Shown piece after piece: positions 45,900 to 53,771 of a stretch of 64,000 bases of DNA. How positions within the stretch are numbered: position 1 is the stretch's first letter; each line of letters starts with the position of its first letter. The stretch spans positions 1 to 64,000 of the forward strand of contig NZ_PSRR01000006.1 in assembly GCF_004296405.1 (NCBI RefSeq), given 5' to 3'. The position numbers and the translations under genes were made by a program. The DNA comes from Bradyrhizobium sp. Leo170. Lineage in GTDB: Bacteria > Pseudomonadota > Alphaproteobacteria > Rhizobiales > Xanthobacteraceae. The notes beneath the pieces were generated by a model that did no database searches, was not told the origin of the DNA, and was given only the letters and a program-made list of their open reading frames with translations.

Positions 45900-45995
45900 G
45901 CGGACCATCGTCTGGCGGATCGGTCTGGGCACGCTCCGCCGGCGATCTCTATTCTTTTACCGGTCTCGGCTCCGCAAACCAGCCAAGCTATAGCT

Positions 45996-46181
45996 TCAGT
46001 TCGGCTTGCTGTGGAGTTTGTTGTTTGGCCTCTCGTCCGCTTCCTTGTGCTCGGCCCGATCGATCTCGAGACGCGCCATCCGGAGTATCAAGGTGGCCGT
46101 GGTCAGACCGAGGCGTTCGGCCTCTTGGGCTGCGGTTTCAACCTTCTTCGCCAAGCCGTCGCGTTTGCCTGGATATGCCAT
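45996..46181 (-). CDS. Small conserved-type protein of unknown function
   Basis: 61 residues from ATG 46181, with GAGAGGAAG before it. It is predominantly helical and highly charged (KKVETAAQEAERLGLTTATLILRMARLEIDRAEHKEADERP), possibly a short coiled coil. No signal, membrane helix or cysteine is present. It lies between the CoA-transferase and the cupin operon without evident linkage. Confidence 0.55.
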   Translation of the reverse strand: MAYPGKRDGLAKKVETAAQEAERLGLTTATLILRMARLEIDRAEHKEADERPNNKLHSKPN

Positions 46182-46271
46182 AAATTCTTCCTCTCTTAAT
46201 AAGTGGATTAACAATCCAAGTTGTGTTGCGGAGCTGCAGTAGATAGCTCGGAGCTCCATCGAGCGAAACGA

Positions 46272-46592
46272 TCAGTTTCGCGCCATATTGGCGGGTGGCT
46301 GGGTCGCGATTGCATAGACCGCACCGCCTTCGAGCGCTTCCGATTGGTGGACCGTGCCGGCCGGGAGGAAGATGGTGTCACCGGCGCTGACGATGCGCTG
46401 ACCGCCATCCCAGGTGAAATTGAGCCTGCCGCTGATGATCATCAGGATCTCGTCGACCGGATGGGTGTGGAAGCTATGGACCTTGCCCGCAACGTCATGC
46501 TGCAGTTCGATCGAGCCCTGCTCCGGAAGCAGGTTGAGGATCGCCGGATCGATCGCGAATTCGGTCTTCTGACCTGTCACAATCCTGGTCAT
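46272..46592 (-). CDS. Small cupin-domain protein
   Basis: 106 residues from ATG 46592, overlapping the YqcI/YcgG gene stop by four bases. A single cupin barrel has the metal-ligand pattern HTHPVDE (His, His, Glu) and the second motif GDTIFLPAGTVHQSEA (His). Small cupins can be metal-dependent oxygenases, isomerases or ligand-binding proteins. It is the last gene of the GNAT-like, MFS, YcgG, cupin operon and probably acts on the product of the YcgG-type enzyme. Confidence 0.88.
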   Translation of the reverse strand: MTRIVTGQKTEFAIDPAILNLLPEQGSIELQHDVAGKVHSFHTHPVDEILMIISGRLNFTWDGGQRIVSAGDTIFLPAGTVHQSEALEGGAVYAIATQPPANMARN

Positions 46593-47344
46593 GCCGCTTG
46601 CTCCGTGTTGCCAGTGTGAGCCGACTTGTTCTGCGCGAGCTTGGCGAAGGGGCAGCCCCCGACAGAATGGTTGTCGTCTTGCAGGAAATATTGCTGGTAC
46701 TCGCGCCCGTCGGTCGCGCCGTAGCGTCCGAGCAGAGGCGAGGGACTTGTGCTGTCGTAGGGAATGAGCCGCTTGCGCACTTCCGCGAATGCCGCATTGG
46801 CCGCTTTTTCCGTTCCCAGGATCTTCTCGAACACCCATCGCGGCTGGAAGGTCAGCATGAACGCGCTGGAGCGGCGGCTCTGGCGCATCACATGCGCGGG
46901 CGTGGTGCACACCACGAAGATCGGTTCGCCGGCGAAGGAGAATTCCCACATCGGATCGTCCAACTGTTCGGGGATGTCGGTTGGCCAGGGAGACTTGTCC
47001 AGCCGCGCAAGCTGGTCGAGCGTCGACCACATCTTGCGATAATAGGCGTCAAGCGTTTGTACCGGGCGCGGCCGCGTAAACATGATCAGTGAAGTGTTGG
47101 GGCCGAACGAGCGGGCCTCCGAGGCATAATGCGCTAGCTGTTCTCCGAGCACTTCGACATCGTAGGGATCGAGGAACAGGTAGCGGAGCTGATCCTGGCG
47201 ATAACCGGCTACGCCGAACACGCAGGGGAACGGCCTCGCTTCGCTGCTCATCTGGGCCTCGAACTCGGCGAACATCACGCTTTGCCAGCTACTCACCGCG
47301 AATTTCGACGCGACCTCTCCTCGTCTCAAGAACAAACGCTCCAT
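46589..47344 (-). CDS. YqcI/YcgG-family protein (possible heme-dependent N-hydroxylase)
   Basis: 251 residues. Family landmarks are the N-terminal PFPCVFGVAGYRQDQLRYLF (Cys41), the central SLIMFTRP and the C-terminal GGCPFAK (Cys231). Known members include GntA of guanitoxin biosynthesis and AglA of argolaphos biosynthesis, heme-dependent enzymes that hydroxylate guanidine nitrogen of arginine-like substrates. Most YqcI/YcgG proteins are uncharacterised. The gene lies 25 bp downstream of an MFS exporter gene and overlaps a cupin gene. Substrate and activity here are inference; only the family call is strong. Confidence 0.8.
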   Translation of the reverse strand: MERLFLRRGEVASKFAVSSWQSVMFAEFEAQMSSEARPFPCVFGVAGYRQDQLRYLFLDPYDVEVLGEQLAHYASEARSFGPNTSLIMFTRPRPVQTLDAYYRKMWSTLDQLARLDKSPWPTDIPEQLDDPMWEFSFAGEPIFVVCTTPAHVMRQSRRSSAFMLTFQPRWVFEKILGTEKAANAAFAEVRKRLIPYDSTSPSPLLGRYGATDGREYQQYFLQDDNHSVGGCPFAKLAQNKSAHTGNTEQAA

Positions 47345-47369
47345 AACGCCCCCTATACGGTTAACGCGA

Positions 47370-48662
47370 CTACTGAACTATCAGTTTGCTTCTCATCAAC
47401 AGCGGTCCGGCAATTCCGGGCAGCGACATGAGCAGCAGAATTGCGATCAAGGTGCCGTAGCCGGCGTCACCGATCGCACCTGCACCGTGTGCGGTATCGG
47501 TTCCGGCGAACTGGCTCGCGACAAGCATGGCGAACCCGATGATCGGTTGCGCGATGCCGGCAAAGATCCCGGCCGCCGTCGTATTTACGGATGCACCGAC
47601 CCCGATGAGATCGGCGGTGTAAAGCCGCTTGGTGCATTTGAGCACGAGGGGGACTGTCCCGCCGGCGACCAGGCCGAGCGTGGTGAACACCACGGTAACG
47701 TAAACAAGACCGAATGCCTTGGCGGCCGGCGGCAGCAGCATCGCGATGAGGATCATGCGCAGCACGCAAATCCGGATCAGTGCTGTGTCGAGTGCCGCCG
47801 CGCGGTCAGCCGCGTGACCGAGGAAGATGGAGCCGATGGCGTTGCCGACCATGAAGGCAAGTAGCGGCGTTCCGGCGGCGGTCGGCGAGATGTTGAAAAA
47901 GTGCGCCACCATCGGAATGCCCCATACGCCCGACAGCGTCGTCACCACTGCGAAGTGGGACGCAAAGGTCATGGCGCATCCCCAATTAGCCACATGCGAC
48001 AACGATTGCCGCGCGGCGCCGATGACGCTCTTCAGCGTCTTGTTGCTGGATGACACCGGATTTGGCCTCAGTGCAAACTTGGCGGCAACCAGATTGGCGA
48101 GGCCGATCGCGGCGATGAACAGAAAGCAGGCGCGCCACCCGAAGCCCGTCACGGCGGCTGCAAGCGGCGTCGTGGCGATCACGCCTCCGACATAGCCTGA
48201 TACCTGCGAGATGCCCGACATGATGCCGAACCGCTCGTCGGAGAAATTCTGCGCGACCAGCTTCAACAGCGCGGTGAACACCAGCGCATCGCCGCAGGCG
48301 ACGATCAGGCGCGCGGCGAAGACATCAAGCAGGTTCGGTGCCAGCGCAAAGGCTGCACTGCCCAGCGACGAAGCGACCATGCTGGCCAGCACCACGCGCT
48401 TGACGCCGTAACGGTCGACCAGAAGGCCGGCCGGAATCTGCATCAGCGTGTAGCCCCAGAAGTAGCCGGAGGCGAGCATCGCGACGCCGGCGGCATCGGT
48501 GCCGAAGTCATGCATCAGGCTCAGATTGACCGATTGCGGCGAGACGCGCTGCAGGAAGGCGATGGCGTAGGCGACAGCTACCGTCGCCCAGGCCCAATAG
48601 GCGCGGTCACCGAGCCGAGAGGCCGTCTGGGCGTATGCGGTCTGCTGACCCAGCATCGACAT
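47370..48662 (-). CDS. MFS transporter
   Basis: 430 residues from ATG 48662, which overlaps the stop of the GNAT-like gene by one base. It has 12 membrane helices with the conserved loop LLVDRYGVKRVVLASM between helices 2 and 3 and a central cytoplasmic loop (KTLKSVIGAARQSL). Placed within a putative small-molecule operon it may export the product or import its precursor. The start could also be ATG 48656. Confidence 0.92.
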   Translation of the reverse strand: MSMLGQQTAYAQTASRLGDRAYWAWATVAVAYAIAFLQRVSPQSVNLSLMHDFGTDAAGVAMLASGYFWGYTLMQIPAGLLVDRYGVKRVVLASMVASSLGSAAFALAPNLLDVFAARLIVACGDALVFTALLKLVAQNFSDERFGIMSGISQVSGYVGGVIATTPLAAAVTGFGWRACFLFIAAIGLANLVAAKFALRPNPVSSSNKTLKSVIGAARQSLSHVANWGCAMTFASHFAVVTTLSGVWGIPMVAHFFNISPTAAGTPLLAFMVGNAIGSIFLGHAADRAAALDTALIRICVLRMILIAMLLPPAAKAFGLVYVTVVFTTLGLVAGGTVPLVLKCTKRLYTADLIGVGASVNTTAAGIFAGIAQPIIGFAMLVASQFAGTDTAHGAGAIGDAGYGTLIAILLLMSLPGIAGPLLMRSKLIVQ

Positions 48663-49375
48663 CACACCCTCGCATATCCAACCGAGAATAACGCGTCCGC
48701 TGAATCCGGAATCGTGCGGGACATCGCCGCATCGACCAGTGATGCGGTGCCACGGTAAGCCTGCCGGTGGTGCTTAATGTGGCCGTAGGCGCCGCGCATG
48801 ATCATTTCCGGCACCTCGAGTGGTTTGCCGGGATAGAGCGTTGCGCACATCTCGACGCAGGCTGCCTGCAGCGCGGAATCCCTGATGTCGTCGAGCAGCG
48901 AGGGTGTCACTTTCTCGCAGATCTTGGCATTGGCCGCCCAGACGATTGGATTGCGTGTCCGCCATCCGTAGAACAGGCCGCCAATCCCCTTTGCGGCAGA
49001 GCTTGCGCGCGTCAGCACTTCCTGGGTGAAGAAGCCGTACAGACCGCGCCCCTGATGGGCCGGAAGTACCTCGGTGCCGCTGCGATACACCGCAGGTCCG
49101 CATGACATCTGCAGCATGCGATAGACGGAAAAGGCCGCCAGTCCCAAGCTGTCAAACACAAGGATGAGGCTATACTTGCCGTCGAAGGGGGAGGAGCTTG
49201 CTGTCCAGTGCGGTTCGGTCGCCTTCCAGTTTACGGCGATGATGCCATTCATGGCATCCATCAGCGGCTGGCGGTCGGAAGCTCCGATGCAGGACGCATC
49301 CGGAAAACTGTAGACTGCATAACCGGTCCAGGGCGAGCTGATCGCCTGGTATTGGCTGCCGAGCTTTCGCACCAT
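48662..49375 (-). CDS. GNAT-like N-acyltransferase
   Basis: 237 residues. The central part has the GNAT acetyl-CoA loop in TEVLPAHQGRGLYGFFTQEVL and a preceding strand (FSVYRMLQMSCGPAVYRSG). The C-terminal NPIVWAANAKICEKV matches the Asn-containing segment following the CoA site in this fold. The flanks are not recognised. It is the first gene of the operon, 62 bp from the divergent GlxA-type regulator. It might acylate the amine substrate of the pathway or serve in self-protection. Confidence 0.7.
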   Translation of the reverse strand: MVRKLGSQYQAISSPWTGYAVYSFPDASCIGASDRQPLMDAMNGIIAVNWKATEPHWTASSSPFDGKYSLILVFDSLGLAAFSVYRMLQMSCGPAVYRSGTEVLPAHQGRGLYGFFTQEVLTRASSAAKGIGGLFYGWRTRNPIVWAANAKICEKVTPSLLDDIRDSALQAACVEMCATLYPGKPLEVPEMIMRGAYGHIKHHRQAYRGTASLVDAAMSRTIPDSADALFSVGYARV

Positions 49376-49387
49376 GGCAGAACTCCA

Positions 49388-49401
49388 CTGTCCATAGACA
49401 G
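49388..49401. promoter_or_regulatory. Candidate operator for the GlxA-type regulator
   Basis: CTGTCCATAGACAG has 5-bp arms CTGTC and GACAG around CATA. It lies 13 bp from the start of the GNAT-like gene and 36 bp from the regulator, in a 62-bp divergent gap. A partial direct copy (CTATACAG) follows at once. AraC-type proteins often bind such repeated half-sites. Confidence 0.4.
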
Positions 49402-49437
49402 CTATACAGGCGAGGCTCGAATGGCTTAAAGGACAAT

Positions 49438-50457
49438 ATGCCCTCGAAATCTGCCAAATCCCGACGGCCCCCCCCGCGCCCGCAGGCCGCGATGCGGCGG
49501 ATTGCGATTGTCGCTTTCCCCGGCGTGACGCTGCTCGACATGTCCGGACCGGCGCAGGTGTTCGCCGAATTGGAGGCGATCGAATTACCGGGCCCCGGAT
49601 ATTCGCTTTCCTATCTGTCCACCTCGGGCGGACTGGTTTCGACGGATGTGGGGATGATGATCGACACGGCTCCGATCAGCAGCGTGCGACCGCACCAGAT
49701 CGACACGCTGGTGATTCCGGGCGGCCCCGGCATTTGGGAGATCCGCAAGGACGCTCGCCTGATGAAATGGATTTCGCAGGCGCTCCCGCAGGTACGCCGG
49801 ATCGCCTCGGTCTGTCTCGGAGCTTTCGCGCTCGCCTGGACCGGTGTGCTGGACGGCAAGCGCGCTGCGACGCACTGGCGCTATTGCCCGCGGCTGCAGG
49901 ACACCTTTCCAAATGTCCGCGTCGAACCCAATGCGATCTTCGTCAAGGATGGGCATGTCTGGTCATCGGCTGGCGTCAGCGCCGGCATCGACCTCGCGCT
50001 CGCCATGATCGAAGAGGATTTCGGCCATACGATTGCGCTCGACGTCGCCCGGCGACTGGTGGTGTTCCTGAAGCGGCCGGGCGGTCAGAGCCAATTCTCG
50101 ACAGTGCTTGCGGCGCAGGCTTCCGACGTCGAAGGGCGCTTCAGCGCGCTGCACGCCTGGATCATCGAAAACATCGCCAGCGATCTCCGGGTAGAGACGT
50201 TGGCCGCGAAGGCCGGCATGACGCCGCGCACCTTCGCACGCACCTATGCCAGCCGCACCGGCATGACCCCGGCAAGCGGCGTCGAGGCCCTCCGCGTCGA
50301 AACCGCCCGGCTGCTGCTGGAGAGCCGGCAGATACACGGTGTCGTGGAGGTCGCAAAACGTGCCGGCTTCGGTGACGACGAGCGGATGCGGCGCGCCTTC
50401 CTGAGGCATCTCGGCGTATCGCCGACCGAATATAGAAACCGCTTTTCGGGCGGTTGA
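49438..50457 (+). CDS. GlxA-family transcriptional regulator (DJ-1/PfpI plus AraC domains)
   Basis: 339 residues. The N-terminal DJ-1/PfpI-like domain (about 20-190) has FPGVTLLDMSGPAQVFAELE, VIPGGPG and the elbow Cys in IASVCLGAFALA. The C-terminal AraC helix-turn-helix (about 230-335) has LRVETLAAKAGMTPRTFARTYASRTGMTP and VAKRAGFGDDERMRRAFLRHLGVSPTEYR. Proteins of this type regulate metabolism of quaternary amines, arginine or carnitine. It is divergent from the GNAT-like/MFS/YcgG/cupin operon and so is the probable activator of that operon. Confidence 0.92.
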   Translation: MPSKSAKSRRPPPRPQAAMRRIAIVAFPGVTLLDMSGPAQVFAELEAIELPGPGYSLSYLSTSGGLVSTDVGMMIDTAPISSVRPHQIDTLVIPGGPGIWEIRKDARLMKWISQALPQVRRIASVCLGAFALAWTGVLDGKRAATHWRYCPRLQDTFPNVRVEPNAIFVKDGHVWSSAGVSAGIDLALAMIEEDFGHTIALDVARRLVVFLKRPGGQSQFSTVLAAQASDVEGRFSALHAWIIENIASDLRVETLAAKAGMTPRTFARTYASRTGMTPASGVEALRVETARLLLESRQIHGVVEVAKRAGFGDDERMRRAFLRHLGVSPTEYRNRFSGG

Positions 50458-50603
50458 GCGCTGGAGTTCTTTGCTGTCGGCAGACGGGTCGTCGTAAGCG
50501 AATGGCAGCCTTTCGTTCGCGTCCGGGGTTTATCCCTTCAAGGCGGTAGCTTTTGCCGCTCATCTGCGGCTAATGTGCCGGCCAAAACGGGAGAGAAACC
50601 ACC

Positions 50604-51737
50604 ATGAATGACGGGACCTCCATCCGGCCGACGCGCAATGTCGAACTCGGGGCCAGCGGCGAAGAATACCAGAACCTGCACGAATTTGTCCGCAAAGCCC
50701 GCGCCAGGCTGAACCAGAATGCCTGGGATTACATCGTCGGCGCCGCTGAGACCGAGACCACGCTGCGGCGCAACCGGATGTCGCTGGATGAGATCGCGTT
50801 CCGGCCGCGCGTGCTGCGTAATGTCGTTCACGTCGATGCTTCGACGGAGGTGTTCGGGCGCAAATTGCGATTGCCGGTCATGCTTGCGCCGGTCGGTGCG
50901 CTCGAGATCTTCGATCCTGCGGCGGGAGCGGCGGTCGCCCGCGGTGCCGGCGCATTCGGCGCGGCGCACATGCTGAGCTCGGTGTCCGAGCCCGGGCTCG
51001 AGAATACCGCGAAGGCCGCGCCCGACGCGCTGCGCATTTTCCAGCTCTATGTCCGCGGGGATGATGCCTTCGTGGAGGACGTCGTCAGCCGCAGTGTTGC
51101 CAACGGCTATTCCGCGTTCTGCCTCACCGTCGACACCGCCCATTACAGCCGTCGCGAGCGCGACATTGCCAAGCGGTACGTCCGGGAAAGCCGTATTCGC
51201 GCCACCGGCGGCGACTTCCAGAAAGGGCTGGAATGGCGAACAGTGAAGTTGATCAAGGACAAGTTCAGGATCCCGCTGGTCGTCAAGGGGATCGCTACCG
51301 CGGAGGACGCAGTCATCGCACTCGATCACGGCGTTGACTGGATTTACGTGTCCAACCATGGAGGCCGTCAGCTCGATCACGGCCGCGGTGCGATGCACGT
51401 CCTGCCGGAAATCGTCGAGGCGGTGAGGGGGCGCGCCAAGATCATGGTGGATGGCTCGTTCTGCCGCGGCACTGACATCGTGAAGGCGATCGCCTTGGGC
51501 GCCGATCTCGTCGGCATCGGTCGCCTGCAATGCTGGGCGCTGGCCGCCGATGGCGAGAGGGGCGTCGCCCGCATGCTGGAATTGCTGGAAGACGAGGTGA
51601 TCCGCTGCCTCGGCCTGCTCGGCGTGACCAGCTTCGCCGAACTCGACAAGTCCTACCTGCATCCGGCGACGGCGACCAACCCGCCGGGCGTGTTCAGCGC
51701 GTTTCCGCTGTTGGACATTGACCCGTATCGCTATTAG
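50604..51737 (+). CDS. FMN-dependent alpha-hydroxy-acid oxidase/dehydrogenase
   Basis: 377 residues. The TIM-barrel family is shown by FRPRVLRNV, LPVMLAPVGALEIFDPAAGAAVARGA, the FQLYV stretch, VVKGIATAEDAV (Lys) and the active site SNHGGRQLDHG with catalytic His and Arg. It oxidises L-2-hydroxy acids to 2-oxo acids. The FMN-phosphate motif, usually DGGVRRGTD, is DGSFCRGTD here, so Gly and the first Arg are replaced by Ser and Cys. A later Arg (GIGRLQ) remains. Flavin binding may be altered. It appears to be a single-gene unit. Confidence 0.88.
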   Translation: MNDGTSIRPTRNVELGASGEEYQNLHEFVRKARARLNQNAWDYIVGAAETETTLRRNRMSLDEIAFRPRVLRNVVHVDASTEVFGRKLRLPVMLAPVGALEIFDPAAGAAVARGAGAFGAAHMLSSVSEPGLENTAKAAPDALRIFQLYVRGDDAFVEDVVSRSVANGYSAFCLTVDTAHYSRRERDIAKRYVRESRIRATGGDFQKGLEWRTVKLIKDKFRIPLVVKGIATAEDAVIALDHGVDWIYVSNHGGRQLDHGRGAMHVLPEIVEAVRGRAKIMVDGSFCRGTDIVKAIALGADLVGIGRLQCWALAADGERGVARMLELLEDEVIRCLGLLGVTSFAELDKSYLHPATATNPPGVFSAFPLLDIDPYRY

Positions 51738-51836
51738 CGGCAGCGATTTCCCATCGACGAAGGGACGAGGGAACGCGAAGGCGCCTGTCGCGTTATCGCA
51801 ACCATCGCCGCCGCATCCGAGAAGCGGGAAACGAGA

Positions 51837-52061
51837 ATGCCGGAATGGTCGACGCGAATGGCAGATAACCCGTTCGCAGATTTCTCTCTCGAACGAGCCA
51901 TTGCGCTCCGCTGGGCGCTGCGGGACATCCAGGCTCGCCGCCTGAAGATATCCCCTGTCAGCGACGAGGACCTGCGTGTCCTGAGCGAGCTCGGTCTGGT
52001 CGAGCTACAGGACGAGAGTCCCGTTCTGACCCAGGCCGGCATGGCGGTGCTGAGCGGCTGA
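51837..52061 (+). CDS. Small protein of unknown function
   Basis: 74 residues from ATG 51837; ATG 51858 (MADNPFADFSLERAIALRWA) is an alternative start. It is soluble and helical, followed by a winged-helix-like end (DEDLRVLSELGLVELQDESPVLTQAGMAVL). I know no function. It converges on the zinc-ribbon gene with 27 bp between stops. Confidence 0.6.
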   Translation: MPEWSTRMADNPFADFSLERAIALRWALRDIQARRLKISPVSDEDLRVLSELGLVELQDESPVLTQAGMAVLSG

Positions 52062-52088
52062 TGCAAGCTTGTGCCCGCAGCCTACCGT

Positions 52089-52274
52089 TTAGCGGGCCTG
52101 CAGGAAGCTCTCGCCGGAGTCGCACGGCGTGCAGCGATAGGTCAGCACGTCGTAAACCTGATCTCGCGGCTCGATCGAAGCGAGGCGCATCTGCGCGCCG
52201 CACTTCATGCATGGCATTTCGATGCCGGTCTTGAATCGCGTGCAGGTCGGCGTTGGCCGGAATGTGCGCAGCAT
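52089..52274 (-). CDS. Small zinc-ribbon-like protein
   Basis: 61 residues from ATG 52274, with GAGAGGGG before it. Two Cys pairs, CMKCG and CTPC (MPCMKCGAQMRLASIEP, then YRCTPCDSGESF), spaced by about 26 residues form a probable zinc ribbon. It has no membrane helix. Function is unknown; single-ribbon proteins of this size occur widely in Bradyrhizobium. The 165 bp upstream contain nothing I recognise. Confidence 0.65.
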   Translation of the reverse strand: MLRTFRPTPTCTRFKTGIEMPCMKCGAQMRLASIEPRDQVYDVLTYRCTPCDSGESFLQAR

Positions 52275-52439
52275 TGAATCCCCTCTCGCCCAAAGAGACG
52301 CAACGCCACTGACCTGTGGGCGAACAACCCACCGAATCACTGTGCCACATTGCTGCCACCATTGGAATCCGCGCAAGGTGGATGCGGCCAGAAAATATTT
52401 ATCGAGGGAGGTGCCGATAGCCGTAGCTGATCGGTGCAC

Positions 52440-52700
52440 TCAACGCCGCCGTGCTACCGCGACGCCGAACAGGAATGCGACGCACAGGCTCGTTAGCGGC
52501 GCTTCGCGGGTGATCGCACTGATCGTGGAAAGCGTGCCGCCGGGTTGACGCGAGGTCTTGATCGCGTCGCTGAGCCGGTCGATCGCAGCCCGAAGTCCAT
52601 CGGACACTTCCGTGATCGTGCGCGATACATCGGTTGCGGTATCGATCGCGCGTTCGCCAAGGCTGGGCTGCAGCGGGGATTCGGGTGTTTCGAAGTTCAC
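52440..52700 (-). CDS. Small membrane-anchored protein, DUF883/ElaB-YqjD-like
   Basis: 86 residues from GTG 52700, with GAGG eight bases before it. A helical region (DTATDVSRTITEVSDGLRAAIDRLSDAIK) precedes one C-terminal hydrophobic segment ending in three Arg (APLTSLCVAFLFGVAVARRR). This is the layout of ElaB/YqjD proteins, which tether stress-phase ribosomes or DNA to the membrane in enterobacteria. The family assignment is by layout. Confidence 0.55.
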   Translation of the reverse strand: MNFETPESPLQPSLGERAIDTATDVSRTITEVSDGLRAAIDRLSDAIKTSRQPGGTLSTISAITREAPLTSLCVAFLFGVAVARRR

Positions 52701-52894
52701 GGCTCGAACCTCACGAGATCTGGTCTGGCTGCGCACACTGCGCCGAAGGGTCATCTTCGGCCGCTAGTCCACCAAATGCATCAGCGGCCAATTTGTTCCA
52801 CCTGCGGACAGTCCGTTCGCTCTGGCGGGCGCGGAACCTCGGAGCCCGGGAGGATTTGTTCATCAGGCCAGACGCATTCGATGGAGAAGAGTCC

Positions 52895-53170
52895 TTGATC
52901 GGAAATCGTTCGGACCGGAACGGCGGGGCGCCGCTCTTGGTAGCACTGGCGGTAGCAGCAGCCGGCGTGCTCGGCATATTGGTGGTCGATCACGGTCCAT
53001 GGAGCAAGCCGAAGGTACAGCCGGCTGCGACGGCCAATTACTCCACAACAGGGGAAGCTGCGCGAGCGGCCGGCGCCACGGTCATGCCGACGGAGCCGAA
53101 GCCGCCGATCGAGCCTGCTCCGCCCGGACCGCGGCCCGCGCACCCTGCCAACTCTACAGTCCCGCAATGA
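52895..53170 (+). CDS. Small single-span membrane protein
   Basis: 91 residues from TTG 52895, chosen because GGAGAAG lies just upstream. One hydrophobic helix (PLLVALAVAAAGVLGILVV) is followed by a periplasmic Pro/Ala-rich tail (PTEPKPPIEPAPPGPRPAHP). The frame continues upstream without a convincing start. Function is unknown. The tandem RNA-like units begin 55 bp after its stop. Confidence 0.5.
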   Translation: MIGNRSDRNGGAPLLVALAVAAAGVLGILVVDHGPWSKPKVQPAATANYSTTGEAARAAGATVMPTEPKPPIEPAPPGPRPAHPANSTVPQ

Positions 53171-53225
53171 GCCTCGAGGCTGGTTTCGCTTTCCGCGGTC
53201 ATGCAGGAAGTACGCTCCAGAAACA

Positions 53226-53255
53226 TTGACGCGTCGGGCAAATCAGGAGCATAAG
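53226..53255 (+). promoter_or_regulatory. Promoter of small RNA unit 1
   Basis: TTGACG (53226-53231), an 18-bp spacer and CATAAG (53250-53255). The sequence from 53223 to about 53265 is repeated at 53379 with few changes, so the promoter itself is the most conserved part of the duplication. Confidence 0.5.
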
Positions 53256-53261
53256 GACATC

Positions 53262-53314
53262 ATCGTCGAGTTAGTGAATGCCCGCAGCGGAAATAACGCT
53301 GCGGGCATTTTGTT
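53262..53314 (+). ncRNA. Candidate small RNA, unit 1
   Basis: Transcription from the upstream promoter would start about 53260-53263 and give an RNA of about 53 bases: a short leader CATCATCG..GTGAA and a terminator hairpin. Neither this unit nor unit 2 contains an open frame of any length. The nearby stop of the 91-residue gene is at 53170, so the hairpin is too far away to be simply its terminator. Confidence 0.45.
53278..53314 (+). terminator. Rho-independent terminator of unit 1
   Basis: Stem arms TGCCCGCAGCG and CGCTGCGGGCA (11 bp, extendable by an A-T pair) around the 7-base loop GAAATAA, followed by TTTTGTT. It is a strong intrinsic terminator. Confidence 0.8.
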
Positions 53315-53381
53315 GTCGCGGCATGTGACCACCGATGATGCGCAGCCGGATCGCTGACTTTGTGCCACGTCAACTCGGACA

Positions 53382-53411
53382 TTGACACGTCGGGCAAATC
53401 AGAGGCATAAG
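53382..53411 (+). promoter_or_regulatory. Promoter of small RNA unit 2
   Basis: TTGACA (53382-53387), an 18-bp spacer and CATAAG (53406-53411), exactly 156 bp downstream of the equivalent elements of unit 1. The -35 hexamer is here the perfect consensus. Confidence 0.55.
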
Positions 53412-53417
53412 GACATC

Positions 53418-53470
53418 ATCGCAGACATTGTGAAGCCCGCGCGGAGAAATCCGCCGCGGGCTTTTTCTTT
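53418..53470 (+). ncRNA. Candidate small RNA, unit 2
   Basis: A predicted RNA of about 53 bases starting near 53416-53419, with the same leader CATCATCG and then GTGAAGCCCGC. The hairpin sequence differs from unit 1, while its position and size are kept, as expected of RNA structure under selection. The family is not one I can name. Confidence 0.5.
53433..53470 (+). terminator. Rho-independent terminator of unit 2
   Basis: A stem of about 13 bp (AAGCCCGCGCGGA with TCCGCCGCGGGCTT, one bulged C) closed by a GAAA tetraloop and followed by TTTTCTTTT. Confidence 0.8.
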
Positions 53471-53771
53471 TCCGTTTTTCGAATCGGACGACGGCCGCGC
53501 GTCACGACGCCACATCTGTATGCCCGACGCCGCGCGTCGCAACCGCGCCGTCCGTCGTCCGAACCACTTTCACCATCGATCAGCCGGCGCGCGCGAACGC
53601 GCCGGCCCGCGGCGCGGCGCCAACGTGCCGCCGCCGCATGCGGTCCCCGACAGTCAAGGGGATAAGGTTCGCGCCGAAATGATCGCTGTCTCCGAGCGAT
53701 CTGCCGCAAATTCAATATGCCGTCGCACGCAAGCGAAGCGATACGAACCACCCGATCTGCATGAGACTTAA
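53471..53771. other. 301-bp gap rich in inverted repeats
   Basis: No gene is seen. TCGGACGACGG (from about 53485) is matched by its complement near 53560, and a 9-bp hairpin GCCGGCGCG/CGCGCCGGC lies at 53583-53606. The GC content is very high in the middle. No promoter for the gene at 53772 is obvious. Confidence 0.4.
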
